A stretch of DNA of 64,000 bases from Skermanella mucosa (GCF_016765655.2 NZ_CP086106.1:3468501-3532500); one strand, 5' to 3'; counted from the first letter of the stretch, positions 8,795-17,459 are shown. Notes: generated from the sequence alone by a model not told the origin. Program-made: numbers and translations.

Positions 8795-8808
8795 TTGATT
8801 TGGGTCAA
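8795..8808 (-). promoter_or_regulatory. FNR/FixK-type binding site upstream of hemN
   Basis: TTGAT-TTGG-GTCAA differs from the TTGAT-N4-ATCAA consensus at one position. Its centre is 42 bp before the hemN ATG, so an FNR-activated promoter with the usual -41.5 spacing would start transcription almost at the start codon. The alternative is a differently placed promoter. Control by FNR/FixK is inferred from the motif and the gene's function. Confidence 0.7.
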
Positions 8809-8851
8809 AAGGATCGAAACAGGCGGGGTCCGGGCGGTGTACTCCGGAAGC

Positions 8852-9721
8852 TCAATGACGCGGCGGCGCGGCCAGGATGGCGTCGAGATCGGCGGCGGTG
8901 AGGACCGGCGCGTCGATGACGGCGTCGAGCCAGCGGTCGAGGTCGGCGACACTCCCCGCGCGGATGCGGCGTTCGATCTCCTCCGGCACGGCGACGTGGC
9001 GGCGCTCGATCAGCCGGAGAAGCGTTTCCGCCCGCCCCTCGGCCTTGCCCTCTTCGCGGCCCTCGGCCTTGCCCTCCTCCAGACCCTGGGCGAACACCTC
9101 GCTGAGGTAGGGGTGTTCCTTGATGTTGAACTGGATCGCCATGGTCTCCAACTCCTCCTTGACGACCGGAGTCGCCTTGCGCAACTGGGACAGGATCAGC
9201 AGCTTGGCCGCGGCGTCCGCGCGCTCGCGCCGGGGCAGCGGAGCCAGGCGGGCCAGGATGCGCCGGACGCGCTCCCTAATATCGTCGCATCGGCACAGGA
9301 TTGCCAGCACCGCGTCCTCCGGCGCCGGGCTGTCGAGCAGCGGCCCGGCGTCCAGGTCGGCGATGTAGCGCACCTCGTAGCGGAAGGTCAGGTTGGGGTG
9401 GCGGATGCCGGGCGGGCCGCCCTCGCCGCGCTCGCCGAGATGAAGCACCAGCTGGGTCACCGGGGCGCCGCCGTGGTGGCGGGAGATCAGGGCGTAGTAT
9501 TCCAGCATGCGCCAGACCATGTCCTCGCGGCCGACCTGGAACTCCATGTGGAACAGGCCGCCGCCGTCCAGCTCGGCGACCATGTCCGGGCGGCGCTGGC
9601 GCACTGTCGAGAATTCAGCCGACAGGAAGCTGGCAACCCGGTCGCCGGCCAGCATCCTCAGCAGGGCCGGAGCGCCGGCCCAGACCAGTTCCTTGATCGT
9701 CGCGTCGTAGGTGTTCGCCAT
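8852..9721 (-). CDS. Rpn-family recombination-promoting nuclease/putative transposase with DUF4351 tail
   Basis: A 289-residue protein of the RpnA-like PD-(D/E)XK family. The N-terminus MANTYDATIKELVWAGA leads into the nuclease core, where PDMVAELDGGGLFHMEFQ contains the acidic and E-x-Q catalytic elements. A charged linker (EEGKAEGREEGKAEGRAE) joins it to a C-terminal helical domain (LLRLIERRHVAVPEEIERRI, then LDRWLDAVIDA) typical of DUF4351. Rpn proteins in E. coli are DNA endonucleases that raise RecA-independent recombination, and some act in phage defence. There is no IS structure around it. The ATG at 9721 gives the family's standard start. Confidence 0.82.
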   Translation of the reverse strand: MANTYDATIKELVWAGAPALLRMLAGDRVASFLSAEFSTVRQRRPDMVAELDGGGLFHMEFQVGREDMVWRMLEYYALISRHHGGAPVTQLVLHLGERGEGGPPGIRHPNLTFRYEVRYIADLDAGPLLDSPAPEDAVLAILCRCDDIRERVRRILARLAPLPRRERADAAAKLLILSQLRKATPVVKEELETMAIQFNIKEHPYLSEVFAQGLEEGKAEGREEGKAEGRAETLLRLIERRHVAVPEEIERRIRAGSVADLDRWLDAVIDAPVLTAADLDAILAAPPRH

Positions 9722-9833
9722 GCCCCCGCCCCTTGCCGCATGCCGGGGCATGCCCCGGCGGGCAATCCATCGCGGTTCTGCACGCGCCGGTCCATGCGGT
9801 GCGGTGACGCGGGGCGGCGGGATTCCGAGGCTG

Positions 9834-10232
9834 TCAGACCCTGCGGAGCGTCGGACGCCCAGTGGGATCGCGGTCCCGTTCCAGGTGCTCGCGCAGCAGC
9901 TTGATGTTGCGGCTGTTGGCCTTGAATCCGATGTCGAACAGGGTGCCGACCACTGGAATCGAGCCGACGGCCCAGTCGACGCCGACATTGCCCAGCATGC
10001 GCAGCACCGTGCTCCGGGGAACCCCGAGGCGGGCGGCCTGGAACACCAGGTATGCGGCGACCACGCCGGTGGCGCTGTCGCCGACCACCGGGAAGATGCT
10101 GGCGATGCCGTCCAGCCCGATCGGGATGCTGGTGCCCGGAATGCGCCAGCGGCTGTCCAGCAGTTCGGCCAGACGCTCCAGATGGGCGATCTGGGCGTCG
10201 CGGTCGCCGGCACTGTAAGCGGTGGAGGTCAT
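9834..10232 (-). CDS. DUF4112 membrane protein
   Basis: A 132-residue protein matching the DUF4112 family: LERLAELLDSRWRIPGTSIP, then GLDGIASIFPVVGDSATG, then a hydrophobic helix (VVAAYLVFQAARLGV) and VGSIPVVGTLFDIGFKANSR. The conserved Gly/Pro-rich turns suggest two short membrane-embedded segments. The biochemical function of the family is unknown. It lies just downstream of a Pmp3-like gene on the same strand, so the two may form a small membrane-protein operon. Confidence 0.85.
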   Translation of the reverse strand: MTSTAYSAGDRDAQIAHLERLAELLDSRWRIPGTSIPIGLDGIASIFPVVGDSATGVVAAYLVFQAARLGVPRSTVLRMLGNVGVDWAVGSIPVVGTLFDIGFKANSRNIKLLREHLERDRDPTGRPTLRRV

Positions 10233-10238
10233 TTCGGG

Positions 10239-10400
10239 TTACTTGTACTTTATGATGACGTAGATGGCGTGAATGATGCCGGGGATATAACCCAGGATCG
10301 TGAGAAGGATATTGATCCAGAAATGCAGACCGATACCGACCTGAAGGAAGACGCCGACCGGCGGCAGCAGGATGGCAAGCAGAATTCTAAGAACGTCCAT
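10239..10400 (-). CDS. Pmp3/YqaE-family small hydrophobic membrane protein
   Basis: A 53-residue protein, MDVLRILLAILLPPVGVFLQ followed by VGIGLHFWINILLTILGYIP and GIIHAIYVIIKYK. This is the complete two-helix Pmp3/YqaE (UPF0057) architecture, including the PPxGVF and GYIPGxxHAxYV signatures. In yeast and plants the family affects membrane potential and salt tolerance; the bacterial role is presumed to be membrane stress. It ends 6 bp before the DUF4112 start on the same strand. Confidence 0.9.
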   Translation of the reverse strand: MDVLRILLAILLPPVGVFLQVGIGLHFWINILLTILGYIPGIIHAIYVIIKYK

Positions 10401-10576
10401 TGATCAGCCTTTCGGATCTCTATTTCGTCATTGCAGCGTCAAAACACTATTTGGTGCGCTTCGTTCCTTCCGTCAGGATCTTGAAATCGACCCGGAGCAT
10501 CCCCCGGCACCCGAAGCTTGCATGAATTTGCGTTGCTTGGTTCAATGGACCGGTCGTTCTCCAGCAGGAGGTCCTG

Positions 10577-11320
10577 ATGCGCGTCCGCTCCGTTCCGACC
10601 GCCGGCCTTCTGGCCTCCACCCTCCTGCTCGGTCTCCTGGCGGCCTGGCCTTCGGGCGCCGCCCTGGCCCAGCGGCCGGTCGACCTTGAGTTGGTCCTGG
10701 CAGTGGACATCTCCGGCAGCGTCGACGAGGAGGAGGCCGCCCTCCAGCGCGACGGCTATGTGACGGCGCTGACCGACGACCGGGTTGTTTCCGCCATGGG
10801 CGGCGGGCCGTTCGGCGCCGTCGCAGTGACCTATGTGGAATGGGCGGGCGAAGACTATCAGCGGATCGTGGTGCCCTGGACCCTGATCGGCAACCGGGAG
10901 GAGGCCCGGAAATTCTCCGACGCGATCGGCACCGCCCCCTTGTCGACGGCGCGCTGGACCTCGCTGAGCGGCGCCATCGACCATGCCGCGACGCTGTTCG
11001 AGGGCAACGGCTTCGAGGGGGTGCGTCAGGTGATCGACATCTCGGGCGACGGCGTGAACAACCGCGGACGCCCCCCTTCCCTGGCCCGGGACGAGGCGGT
11101 CGCGGCCGGCATCACGATCAACGGCCTGCCGATCCTGAACGACCGGCCCAATCCCTGGGGCGGTCCGGCCCCGATCGACCTGGACCGCTATTACGAGGAG
11201 AACGTCATCGGCGGTCCCGGCGCCTTCTACATCGCCGCGCGCGACTTCGACGATTTCGCCGCCGCCATCCTGAGCAAGCTGATCCGCGAGATCGCAGGGG
11301 TGGGTTCCGGCGCCGGCTGA
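10577..11320 (+). CDS. DUF1194 secreted protein with VWA-like fold
   Basis: A 247-residue exported protein: a Sec signal peptide (residues 1-32, hydrophobic TAGLLASTLLLGLLAAW, cleavage near ALAQ) followed by a von Willebrand A-like domain. The MIDAS-type metal motif DISGSVDEEE comes right after strand 1 (LELVLAVD), and IDISGDGVNNRGRPP is the second family hallmark. DUF1194 proteins are common in alphaproteobacteria, often without known partners. It is transcribed alone. Adhesion or complex assembly in the periplasm is possible but not shown. Confidence 0.85.
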   Translation: MRVRSVPTAGLLASTLLLGLLAAWPSGAALAQRPVDLELVLAVDISGSVDEEEAALQRDGYVTALTDDRVVSAMGGGPFGAVAVTYVEWAGEDYQRIVVPWTLIGNREEARKFSDAIGTAPLSTARWTSLSGAIDHAATLFEGNGFEGVRQVIDISGDGVNNRGRPPSLARDEAVAAGITINGLPILNDRPNPWGGPAPIDLDRYYEENVIGGPGAFYIAARDFDDFAAAILSKLIREIAGVGSGAG

Positions 11321-11420
11321 GAATGGTTGATCATACTAATCAATTCTTAGCCTCTGCCTCCTAGGGTCGCGCGAGAGGCTGGCGTGGGCTCATCCACGAG
11401 CCGGGTTGCCGGGGTGCGCC

Positions 11421-11828
11421 ATGAAGGAACTGCGTTGCATCGTCTTCACCGAGCGCGAAGTCGTCGGTGCCGTCATCGACCGCCGCCGCAAGCGCGGCGA
11501 GGCCCTGCCGGCGGGGACGGTCGAGTCGGTCACGTTCAAGACCGGCGAGGCCGTCGAGACGGCCATGGAAATCAAGGACGACTACGGCAAGGTCACGACC
11601 GTCAACCTGCCGGAGGCGGAAGTCGCCGCCGCGCTGATCGGCTTCTGCATGGGCCGCAAGATCCCCCTGCCGGTCGATGCGGAGAAGACGCTCTATGTGA
11701 TCAAGGACGCCGCCACCCTGATCATCACCATGAATTTCAACAAGGCGCCGCGGCTGGTCAGCACGGCGGCCGGCAAGAAGCGCCGCCCCGGGGGACCCGG
11801 CAAGGATCTCGTCCGCTCGCTTCTGTAG
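11421..11828 (+). CDS. Conserved hypothetical protein, 135 aa
   Basis: The ATG at 11421 begins MKELRCIVFTEREVV; five residues upstream in the open frame are not needed. The protein has a mixed alpha/beta pattern (GTVESVTFKTGEAVETAMEI, VNLPEAEVAAALIGFCMGRK, TLYVIKDAATLIITMNF) and a basic C-terminal tail (GKKRRPGGPGKDLV). No signal peptide or membrane segment is seen. I do not recognise a family. It sits alone between the DUF1194 gene and the LexA box of imuA, and its codon use is like that of its neighbours. Confidence 0.7.
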   Translation: MKELRCIVFTEREVVGAVIDRRRKRGEALPAGTVESVTFKTGEAVETAMEIKDDYGKVTTVNLPEAEVAAALIGFCMGRKIPLPVDAEKTLYVIKDAATLIITMNFNKAPRLVSTAAGKKRRPGGPGKDLVRSLL

Positions 11829-11877
11829 CCCTGGACCTTGGCACCGGCACCTTGACACCGGTGCCGGCCTGGGATTA

Positions 11878-11892
11878 GAACAAAAAGTGAAC
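11878..11892 (+). promoter_or_regulatory. LexA (SOS) box upstream of imuA
   Basis: GAAC-AAAAAGT-GAAC is the reverse complement of the alphaproteobacterial LexA box GTTC-N7-GTTC, with all eight conserved bases present. Its centre is 38 bp before the imuA ATG at 11923, a position suited to repression. A third GAAC follows at 11899-11902. Confidence 0.88.
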
Positions 11893-11922
11893 ATTTTAGA
11901 ACCTGCCGGCGGATTCAAGCAC

Positions 11923-12741
11923 ATGCCCGATCCATCCAAGGCTGCCAAGGCGGCGGCTCTGGCCGAATTGCGCGGGCGCATCCGGCGGATGGAGGGGATC
12001 GGCGGGGCCGACGGCGAGCGCCTGCTGCCGCTCGGCGTTCCGGAAATCGACCGCATGCTGCCGGATGGCGGGCTGCCGTTGGGCTGCCTGCACGAGATCG
12101 TCGGGGGTGGCGGCCCGCCCGGTGCCGCGGCCAGCGGATTCGGCGCCGCCCTGCTGGCCCGGATCGCCGGGCACCAGGGTCGCGGGGGGGATTCCGGGGG
12201 GTGCGGCCAGGTGGTCTGGATCACCCGGGGCGACGATCTCCATGCGCCGGGGCTGACGCCCTACGGCCTGATGCCCGACCGGCTGATCACCGTCCGCGCC
12301 CGGCGCGACGGCGACATCCTATGGGCGATCGAGGAATCCCTGCGCTGCCGTTCCCTGCGAGCCGTGCTGGGAGAGGTCGGCGACATCGACATGGTCGCCA
12401 GCCGCCGCCTTCAGCTGGCGGCCGAGAGCGGCGGCGTGACCGCGTTCCTGCTGCGCGGCGCCGGCCCCCGGCTGGCGGCGACCGCGTCGGTGACGCGCTG
12501 GAGCCTGAGGCCGGAGCCCAGCGTTCCGCATGCCGGCGAGCCCGGCCTGGGAGCACCCCGTTGGCGGGTCGGCCTGATCCGCTGCCGGGGCGGCCGGCCG
12601 GGAGAGTGGCTGGTGGAATGGAACGGCGCCGGCCTCACGGCGATACCGGACGCCGCCTCCATCCCGGAGCCTTCCTCAAGGCCGGTGGCCGGACTTGGGG
12701 AAGGCCCGGCGCTTCAGCGCAGTTCCTCCAGCGTCTGGTAA
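11923..12741 (+). CDS. imuA: ImuA, SOS-induced translesion mutagenesis cassette protein
   Basis: A RecA/SulA-like protein of about 272 residues that normally works with ImuB and DnaE2 in SOS mutagenesis. Family segments: ALAELRGRIRRMEG at the N-terminus, LPLGVPEIDRMLPDGGLPLG (the substitute for a Walker A region), CLHEIVGGGG, QVVWITRGDDLHAPGL and RRLQLAAESGGVTAFLLR. I take the ATG at 11923 because the alternative GTG at 11887 lies inside the LexA box. The normal downstream partners are missing: the gene is followed at once by a convergent CBS-domain gene that overlaps its last 28 bp, so this copy is stranded from imuB/dnaE2. Its C-terminal tail (PEPSSRPVAGLGEGPALQ) reads through the convergent gene and may be altered. 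Confidence 0.82.
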   Translation: MPDPSKAAKAAALAELRGRIRRMEGIGGADGERLLPLGVPEIDRMLPDGGLPLGCLHEIVGGGGPPGAAASGFGAALLARIAGHQGRGGDSGGCGQVVWITRGDDLHAPGLTPYGLMPDRLITVRARRDGDILWAIEESLRCRSLRAVLGEVGDIDMVASRRLQLAAESGGVTAFLLRGAGPRLAATASVTRWSLRPEPSVPHAGEPGLGAPRWRVGLIRCRGGRPGEWLVEWNGAGLTAIPDAASIPEPSSRPVAGLGEGPALQRSSSSVW

Positions 12742-13190
12742 AGGCGCGCCCGGTCCTGGAGCGCGCCCTTCTCCAGGTCCATTTCCGCGATGGCCAGCTT
12801 GACCACGTCATCGACGCTGACGATGCCGCAAAGCACGCCTCGGTCGACCACGGGCACATGGAGGATGTGCCAGCGAGTCATGTTCTCCAGTACTTGGCGC
12901 ACGGTGTCGTCGGGCCCGCAGGTCTTGACCGCCTTGGTCATGATCGAGCTGACCGGCGCGTCGAGCAGGTCGGCTCCGCTGAGATGCCGGATCCTGCTTT
13001 CGCGTTCGGCCATGGTGTAGACGATGTCCCGCACCGCGACGATGCCGTCGACATGCTTGCCGTCCTCGCTGATCACCACGCAGCCGACCCGGTGCAGCTT
13101 GAGCAGGTGGGCGACCTTGGAAATGCTGTCGTTCGGGCGCACCGTCACGACGGTCCGGCCTTTCAGGTCCAGAAAGGTGCTGATCTTCAT
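12714..13190 (-). CDS. CBS-domain pair protein
   Basis: A 158-residue cytoplasmic protein made almost entirely of two CBS motifs (about residues 10-65 and 75-140). Each has the typical end signature: LHRVGCVVISEDGKHVDGIV and ILHVPVVDRGVLCGIVSVDD. Such stand-alone CBS pairs bind adenosine nucleotides and act as energy or redox sensors. The ATG at 13190 has GGAGACC upstream. An FNR-like box lies 129 bp upstream, so anaerobic control is possible. Its 3' end overlaps that of imuA. Confidence 0.9.
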   Translation of the reverse strand: MKISTFLDLKGRTVVTVRPNDSISKVAHLLKLHRVGCVVISEDGKHVDGIVAVRDIVYTMAERESRIRHLSGADLLDAPVSSIMTKAVKTCGPDDTVRQVLENMTRWHILHVPVVDRGVLCGIVSVDDVVKLAIAEMDLEKGALQDRARLYQTLEELR

Positions 13191-13544
13191 GGCTGGTCTC
13201 CTTCCCATGACAGTGCGGTCACCGCCTTGTAAAACCAGAAATCATCGACGAATTGTCCGGCGATCCGCAACGCTCCATTACTGTAGGCTCATTGTTTCAC
13301 CTCTTAATGGAAGAGGGTTTGACCTGGATCAATCTTCCAAAGACTACTCCTAAAGATATGAAGAACAAAAACGGGGCCGCTGAATCCGGGAAAGAAGGAA
13401 CCGCCAGGAGAACCCGGTGAAGCCTCCGGCGGGAGGCATATGGAAATTTAGTTACAGAAGATCCGACGCCACGCTCAGATTCAACCAAGCCCGGCCTTGC
13501 ATGGTTTCCTCGAAATAATACATTTTATCTTCATTTGTTAAATC
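13191..13544. other. Divergent intergenic region between the CBS gene and the chemoreceptor
   Basis: These 354 bases have no credible gene. They are less GC-rich than their surroundings near 13,290-13,340 and 13,510-13,545 and must hold both promoters. The only motif I can support is the FNR-like box at 13319-13332. Confidence 0.6.
13319..13332. promoter_or_regulatory. FNR/FixK-type box in the CBS/chemoreceptor intergenic region
   Basis: TTGAC-CTGG-ATCAA fits the FNR/FixK consensus TTGAT-N4-ATCAA with one mismatch. It lies 129 bp upstream of the CBS-pair gene on one side and 212 bp upstream of the chemoreceptor on the other. Which promoter it serves cannot be decided from sequence. Confidence 0.6.
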
Positions 13545-15521
13545 ATGATCGAGGTTGGGGATATGGTCAGACATCTGCGCAGGCTGCCGCTCTCCGCCAA
13601 GGTGACCGGCATCGCGCTCTTCTGCATGGTAGCGCTGACCGTCGTCATCGAAGTGGTCCTGCTCTCGGCGCTCCATGCCAGCCTCGGCAGCGACGCCACA
13701 CGGCGGCAGCGGATCACGCTGGAGGTCGCATTCAACGAGGTTCGCGCCATCGGCACCGAGTACCAGCTGAAGGACGGGATGCTGACGGCCGGCGGCGTCA
13801 CGCTGAACGGCAATCTCGACTTGGTGGACCGCGTACAGCGGCTGGCCGGCGGAGTCGCCACCATCTTCGCCGGTGATACCCGCGTGGCAACCAACGTGCT
13901 GAAGGCCGACGGCACCCGGGCGATCGGCACGAAGCTGGCCCAGGGGCCGGTGTACGACAGCATCTTCCGCGACAAGAAGGATTATTTCGGCGAGGCCGAC
14001 ATCCTGGGACGGGCCTATTTCACCGGGTACCGCCCGCTGCTGGACCGGAACGGCGCGGTCGCCGGAATCGTTTTCGTGGGCATCGCCAAGGACGATGTCT
14101 TCCATGCCTTCGACGAGACCATCACGACCGCCGCGCTCTATGTGCCGGTCGGCATGACGCTGTTCGGACTGGCGCTTTGGTTCTTCCTGAAACGGGCGAT
14201 CCACCCGATCGTCAGGCTGGAACGGGCTGCCATCGCCCTGGCCTCGGGTGACGACCAGGTGGAGATCGTCGCGACCGAACGGACCGACGAGATCGGCCGG
14301 CTCGCGCGTGCCCTGCTCAACCTTCGCGGCACGGTCGGGGACGCCTTCGCCCGCCGGCAGGTGATCGAACAGCTCGACCTGCCGGTGATGACCGCGTCGG
14401 GCACCGACTTCCTGATCGAGTACATGAACCCGGCCGCGGTCGGAGCGCTCAACAAGGTTGCGCACAATCTGGCCATCCCAGTCGAAGGATTGCAAGGTCG
14501 CAGCATCGACGTGTTCCACCAGCGCGACCCGCAGCGCATCCGGGCGATCGTCTCCGATCCCAACCGACTGCCGCACCATGCCCGCATCCGGCTGGGCGAC
14601 GACTGGATGGACCTGAACATCAGCGCGATGCGCAACGTCCGGGGCGAGTACAAGGGGCCGCTGCTGACCTGGCGCCTGATCACCGACCAAGTCACCGCGG
14701 CCGCCGATTTCGAAAAGTCGGTCGGTGCCATCGCGACCGCCGTCCGGGACGCCACGGCGAACGTCGAGCAGTCGGCGCGCACCACGTCGGAGCAGGCCTA
14801 TACGGCATCCTCCACCGCCGAGGCCGTGGCCGACGCGGCGGGTGCCGCCACGGCGTCGGTGACCTCCGTCTCGGCGGCCATCGAGGAGCTGACCTCCAGC
14901 ATCGATACCGCCCGCGGCGAGGCCAGCGCCACCACCGCCGCGATGGAAGCGGCCTCCCACGAGGCGCGCCGGACCAACGACATTGTGGTCAGCCTGTCCC
15001 AGGCGGCCTCCGCGATCGGCACCGTCGTGGACCTGATCGCCAACATCGCGGCGCAGACCAACCTGCTGGCACTGAACGCGACCATCGAGGCGGCGCGGGC
15101 GGGAGACGCCGGCAAGGGCTTCGCCGTCGTCGCCCACGAGGTCAAGTCGCTGGCGACCCAGACCTCCAAGGCGACCGACGACATCCGGCGCGAGATCGAC
15201 CAGATCCAGGGCACCACGCGGGAGGCGGTGAACGCCATCGGCGCCATCGTCCAAACCATCCACGAGATGGGCGCCCGCGCCGGCGCCACCGCCGCGGCCC
15301 TGGAGCAGCAGGCCGCCGTGGCCATGTCGATCAGCCGCGATACCCAGCAGGCCGCCACCCAGACCATCGCGGTGAACACAGACATCCGCAAGATCTCCGA
15401 AGTCGCCACCCAGTCCGGGCAGGAACTGGCCGGCATGCTGACGGTGGTCCAGAGCCTGACGCAGAAATCCGACGAGCTTGGCGGCGCGATCGTCACCTTC
15501 GTCGAGCGGCTGAAACGCTGA
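13545..15521 (+). CDS. Methyl-accepting chemotaxis protein with cache, HAMP, PAS and MA domains
   Basis: A 658-residue receptor. Membrane segment 1 is near residues 20-42 ([20 protein letters not shown]); the periplasmic part to about 190 resembles a single-cache domain ([20 protein letters not shown]). Membrane segment 2 is near 195-215, HAMP follows to about 268, and a PAS-like region covers about 280-385. The signalling domain runs from about 400 to the end and carries the invariant hairpin tip [20 protein letters not shown]. An ATG at 13563 (MVRHLRR) is an equally possible start. It acts with CheA/CheW in taxis; the ligand is unknown. No che genes are adjacent. Confidence 0.93.
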   Translation: MIEVGDMVRHLRRLPLSAKVTGIALFCMVALTVVIEVVLLSALHASLGSDATRRQRITLEVAFNEVRAIGTEYQLKDGMLTAGGVTLNGNLDLVDRVQRLAGGVATIFAGDTRVATNVLKADGTRAIGTKLAQGPVYDSIFRDKKDYFGEADILGRAYFTGYRPLLDRNGAVAGIVFVGIAKDDVFHAFDETITTAALYVPVGMTLFGLALWFFLKRAIHPIVRLERAAIALASGDDQVEIVATERTDEIGRLARALLNLRGTVGDAFARRQVIEQLDLPVMTASGTDFLIEYMNPAAVGALNKVAHNLAIPVEGLQGRSIDVFHQRDPQRIRAIVSDPNRLPHHARIRLGDDWMDLNISAMRNVRGEYKGPLLTWRLITDQVTAAADFEKSVGAIATAVRDATANVEQSARTTSEQAYTASSTAEAVADAAGAATASVTSVSAAIEELTSSIDTARGEASATTAAMEAASHEARRTNDIVVSLSQAASAIGTVVDLIANIAAQTNLLALNATIEAARAGDAGKGFAVVAHEVKSLATQTSKATDDIRREIDQIQGTTREAVNAIGAIVQTIHEMGARAGATAAALEQQAAVAMSISRDTQQAATQTIAVNTDIRKISEVATQSGQELAGMLTVVQSLTQKSDELGGAIVTFVERLKR

Positions 15522-15542
15522 TCGGCCGGAGCGCCGGAGAGG

Positions 15543-16520
15543 TCAGTACCAGAGACCGGTCAGGCGGTGGCGCGGCTGCGCCGGGACGATGCGGAAGCGC
15601 CCGGCGACGGGCGCGCCGCCCTGCGCCAGGGCGTCGATCCCCGGCAGCGACGGCCGGCCGGGGAGCTGCCCGCGCAGATCCATCAGCCGGCGGATGCGCT
15701 CCTCCGTCGGCGGGTGGGTCCGCAGCAGCGACGGGCTGGGATTGCGCCGGTTCGGCATCATCAGCGACCCCCACAGGCCCCTGCCGTAGTGCTCCAGCTT
15801 CCTCAAGGCGCCCGCCAGCGCGAGGGGATCGCCAGTCAGCAGGGCGCCTCCCAGGTCGGCGTCGTATTCACGCGTGCGCGACAGCGCCAGCTGGAGCAAG
15901 GCCCCGATCGTCGGCGCCAGCACCAGCAGCAGGATCAGGCCCCACGGGATCGTGACGGCCCCGGCGATCAGCAGCGGCAGGTTGAACAGCAGGAGGATCT
16001 GCCCGAACAGCGACATCATGCGGGTCAGCCGGCTGACCGTGTCGGCCAACCCCATCAGCCACAGGTCGCCGTTGGCGATGTGGGTGATCTCGTGCCCCAG
16101 CACGCCGGCCAGCTCGCGGGCGCTCAGCGAGCGCACCAGCCCGTCCGTCACGGCGATCACGGCATCGCCGCGGGTTCCCATGGCGAAGGCGTTCAGCGTC
16201 GGGCTCGGAATCCAGTAGAGCTGAGGCGGACGCGGCAACTCCGCCCGCTCGGCCAGCTCGTTCAGGATCGCGGTGACCTTCGGCATGTCCCAGGCATGGA
16301 CCGGCACGGCGCCGTACATGCCCAGGACCATCTGGGGCGACAGGCGCGGCGCGAAGGCAAGGCTGACGCCGCCGAGCACCAGCGCCCACAGGCCGCCCTC
16401 CGGCCCCGCGACGATCCAGCCGCAGGCGACCAGCAGCCCGATCATGCCGGCGAGCAGCAGGACCGTGTGCAGGCGGTTGGCCGAGCGATGGCGGCGGGAA
16501 TTCGGCAAGGGAAGCGGCAT
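15543..16520 (-). CDS. M48-family membrane zinc metalloprotease, HtpX-like
   Basis: A 325-residue inner-membrane protease. Two N-terminal membrane segments (LHTVLLLAGMIGLLVACGWI and WALVLGGVSLAFAP) precede the cytosolic catalytic domain. The zinc motif HEITH is in ELAGVLGHEITHIANGD, the third ligand is likely the Glu of SRTREYDADLGGALL, and two further hydrophobic segments lie around residues 185-225. The C-terminal substrate-binding region has LLRTHPPTEERIRRLMDL. HtpX degrades damaged membrane proteins under envelope stress. It sits beside a second, lipoprotein M48 protease on the same strand. Confidence 0.9.
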   Translation of the reverse strand: MPLPLPNSRRHRSANRLHTVLLLAGMIGLLVACGWIVAGPEGGLWALVLGGVSLAFAPRLSPQMVLGMYGAVPVHAWDMPKVTAILNELAERAELPRPPQLYWIPSPTLNAFAMGTRGDAVIAVTDGLVRSLSARELAGVLGHEITHIANGDLWLMGLADTVSRLTRMMSLFGQILLLFNLPLLIAGAVTIPWGLILLLVLAPTIGALLQLALSRTREYDADLGGALLTGDPLALAGALRKLEHYGRGLWGSLMMPNRRNPSPSLLRTHPPTEERIRRLMDLRGQLPGRPSLPGIDALAQGGAPVAGRFRIVPAQPRHRLTGLWY

Positions 16521-16637
16521 GCGGCGGATTTCCGTTCCGGAGCGGGACGACCGGTCCCGACGGAGACGTCCTTGGAACCCGGCTCTCCCAAGACGTTGGA
16601 ACGCCGCCGGACCGGGTCAATAACCCGAACGACCCCC

Positions 16638-17459
16638 TCAACCCCGCCGAGGGTTATACAAGCTCATGGCCTCCGGCATCTTCGCTTCCAGGGCCGCGAT
16701 CCGAGAATCCGGCGCCGGATGGGTGGACAGGAATTCGGGTGCGCGCTGCCCGGCCGCCTGCATATTCTGCCAGAGCTGGACGGATGCCCGCGGATCGTAC
16801 CCAGCGCGCGCCATGTTGAGCAGGCCGATGCTGTCGGCCTCCAGCTCCTGGTTGCGCGAATAAGGCAGGATCAAGCCGTACTGGATGCCGGCGCCCAGCA
16901 GCCCGGCAAGCTCGCCGGCGTAGCCGACGTTGCCGATCTGGAGCGCGGCGCCCAGAAGCTGCTGCCCCATGCTCGTGGCCTGCGCGGAACTCAGCCGCTC
17001 GCGGGCGTGCTCGGCCTGGTTATGGCCGATCTCGTGCCCGACCACGGCGGCGAGCTGGTCGACATTCTCCGCGATGGCGAACATGCCTTCGTAGACGCCG
17101 ATCTTGTTGCCCGGAAGGGCGAAGGCATTGGCCTCCTTGCCCTGGAACACGACCATTTCCCACTGACCCGGATTCTCGCCGACGGCGCTCAGGATGTTGG
17201 TGCCGACCTGCTGGAGCGCACGCTGATAGGTGGCGTTCTTCGACACCGGCGTCTCCGACCGGATCTGCTGCCAGCTCTTCAGCCCGAGCTGCTGCACCTC
17301 CTCCGCCGAGACCAAGCCGAGGCCAAGGCCCGTCTGACCGGCGCCGACGCAGCCGACCAGCGCCGTCCCGCTCACCCCCACCAGCGCCACCATGAAGCCC
17401 CGCCGTCCCATGGAGCTGGATGATTCATGGTGATTTCCGGAGCCGTGGCACACACACAT
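16638..17459 (-). CDS. M48-family periplasmic metalloprotease, probable lipoprotein (BepA/LoiP-like)
   Basis: A 273-residue peptidase with a lipoprotein-type export signal: the hydrophobic run FMVALVGVSGTALVG is followed by a lipobox Cys (LVGC). The zinc site is HEIGHNQAEHARER, with the third ligand Glu in NQELEADSIGLLNMARAGYD and the usual FLSTHPAPDSRIAALE near the C-terminus. I chose the ATG at 17459, which has AGGGGG ten bases upstream; the ATG at 17411 (MGRRGFM) gives a more typical lipoprotein signal and is a fair alternative. It probably does quality control of outer-membrane assembly or cell-wall proteins in the periplasm. Confidence 0.87.
   Translation of the reverse strand: MCVCHGSGNHHESSSSMGRRGFMVALVGVSGTALVGCVGAGQTGLGLGLVSAEEVQQLGLKSWQQIRSETPVSKNATYQRALQQVGTNILSAVGENPGQWEMVVFQGKEANAFALPGNKIGVYEGMFAIAENVDQLAAVVGHEIGHNQAEHARERLSSAQATSMGQQLLGAALQIGNVGYAGELAGLLGAGIQYGLILPYSRNQELEADSIGLLNMARAGYDPRASVQLWQNMQAAGQRAPEFLSTHPAPDSRIAALEAKMPEAMSLYNPRRG

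Noticed and set aside
11887-11922. GTG at 11887 as the imuA start
   Set aside because: It falls inside the LexA box; the ATG at 11923 leaves the operator upstream of the gene.
13452-15263. 603-residue minus-strand frame under the chemoreceptor
   Set aside because: Complement of the MCP gene; repetitive Gly/Arg/Asp sequence gives no domain.
15567-17423. 618-residue plus-strand frame over the two M48 proteases
   Set aside because: Antisense to two metalloprotease genes with intact HExxH motifs.
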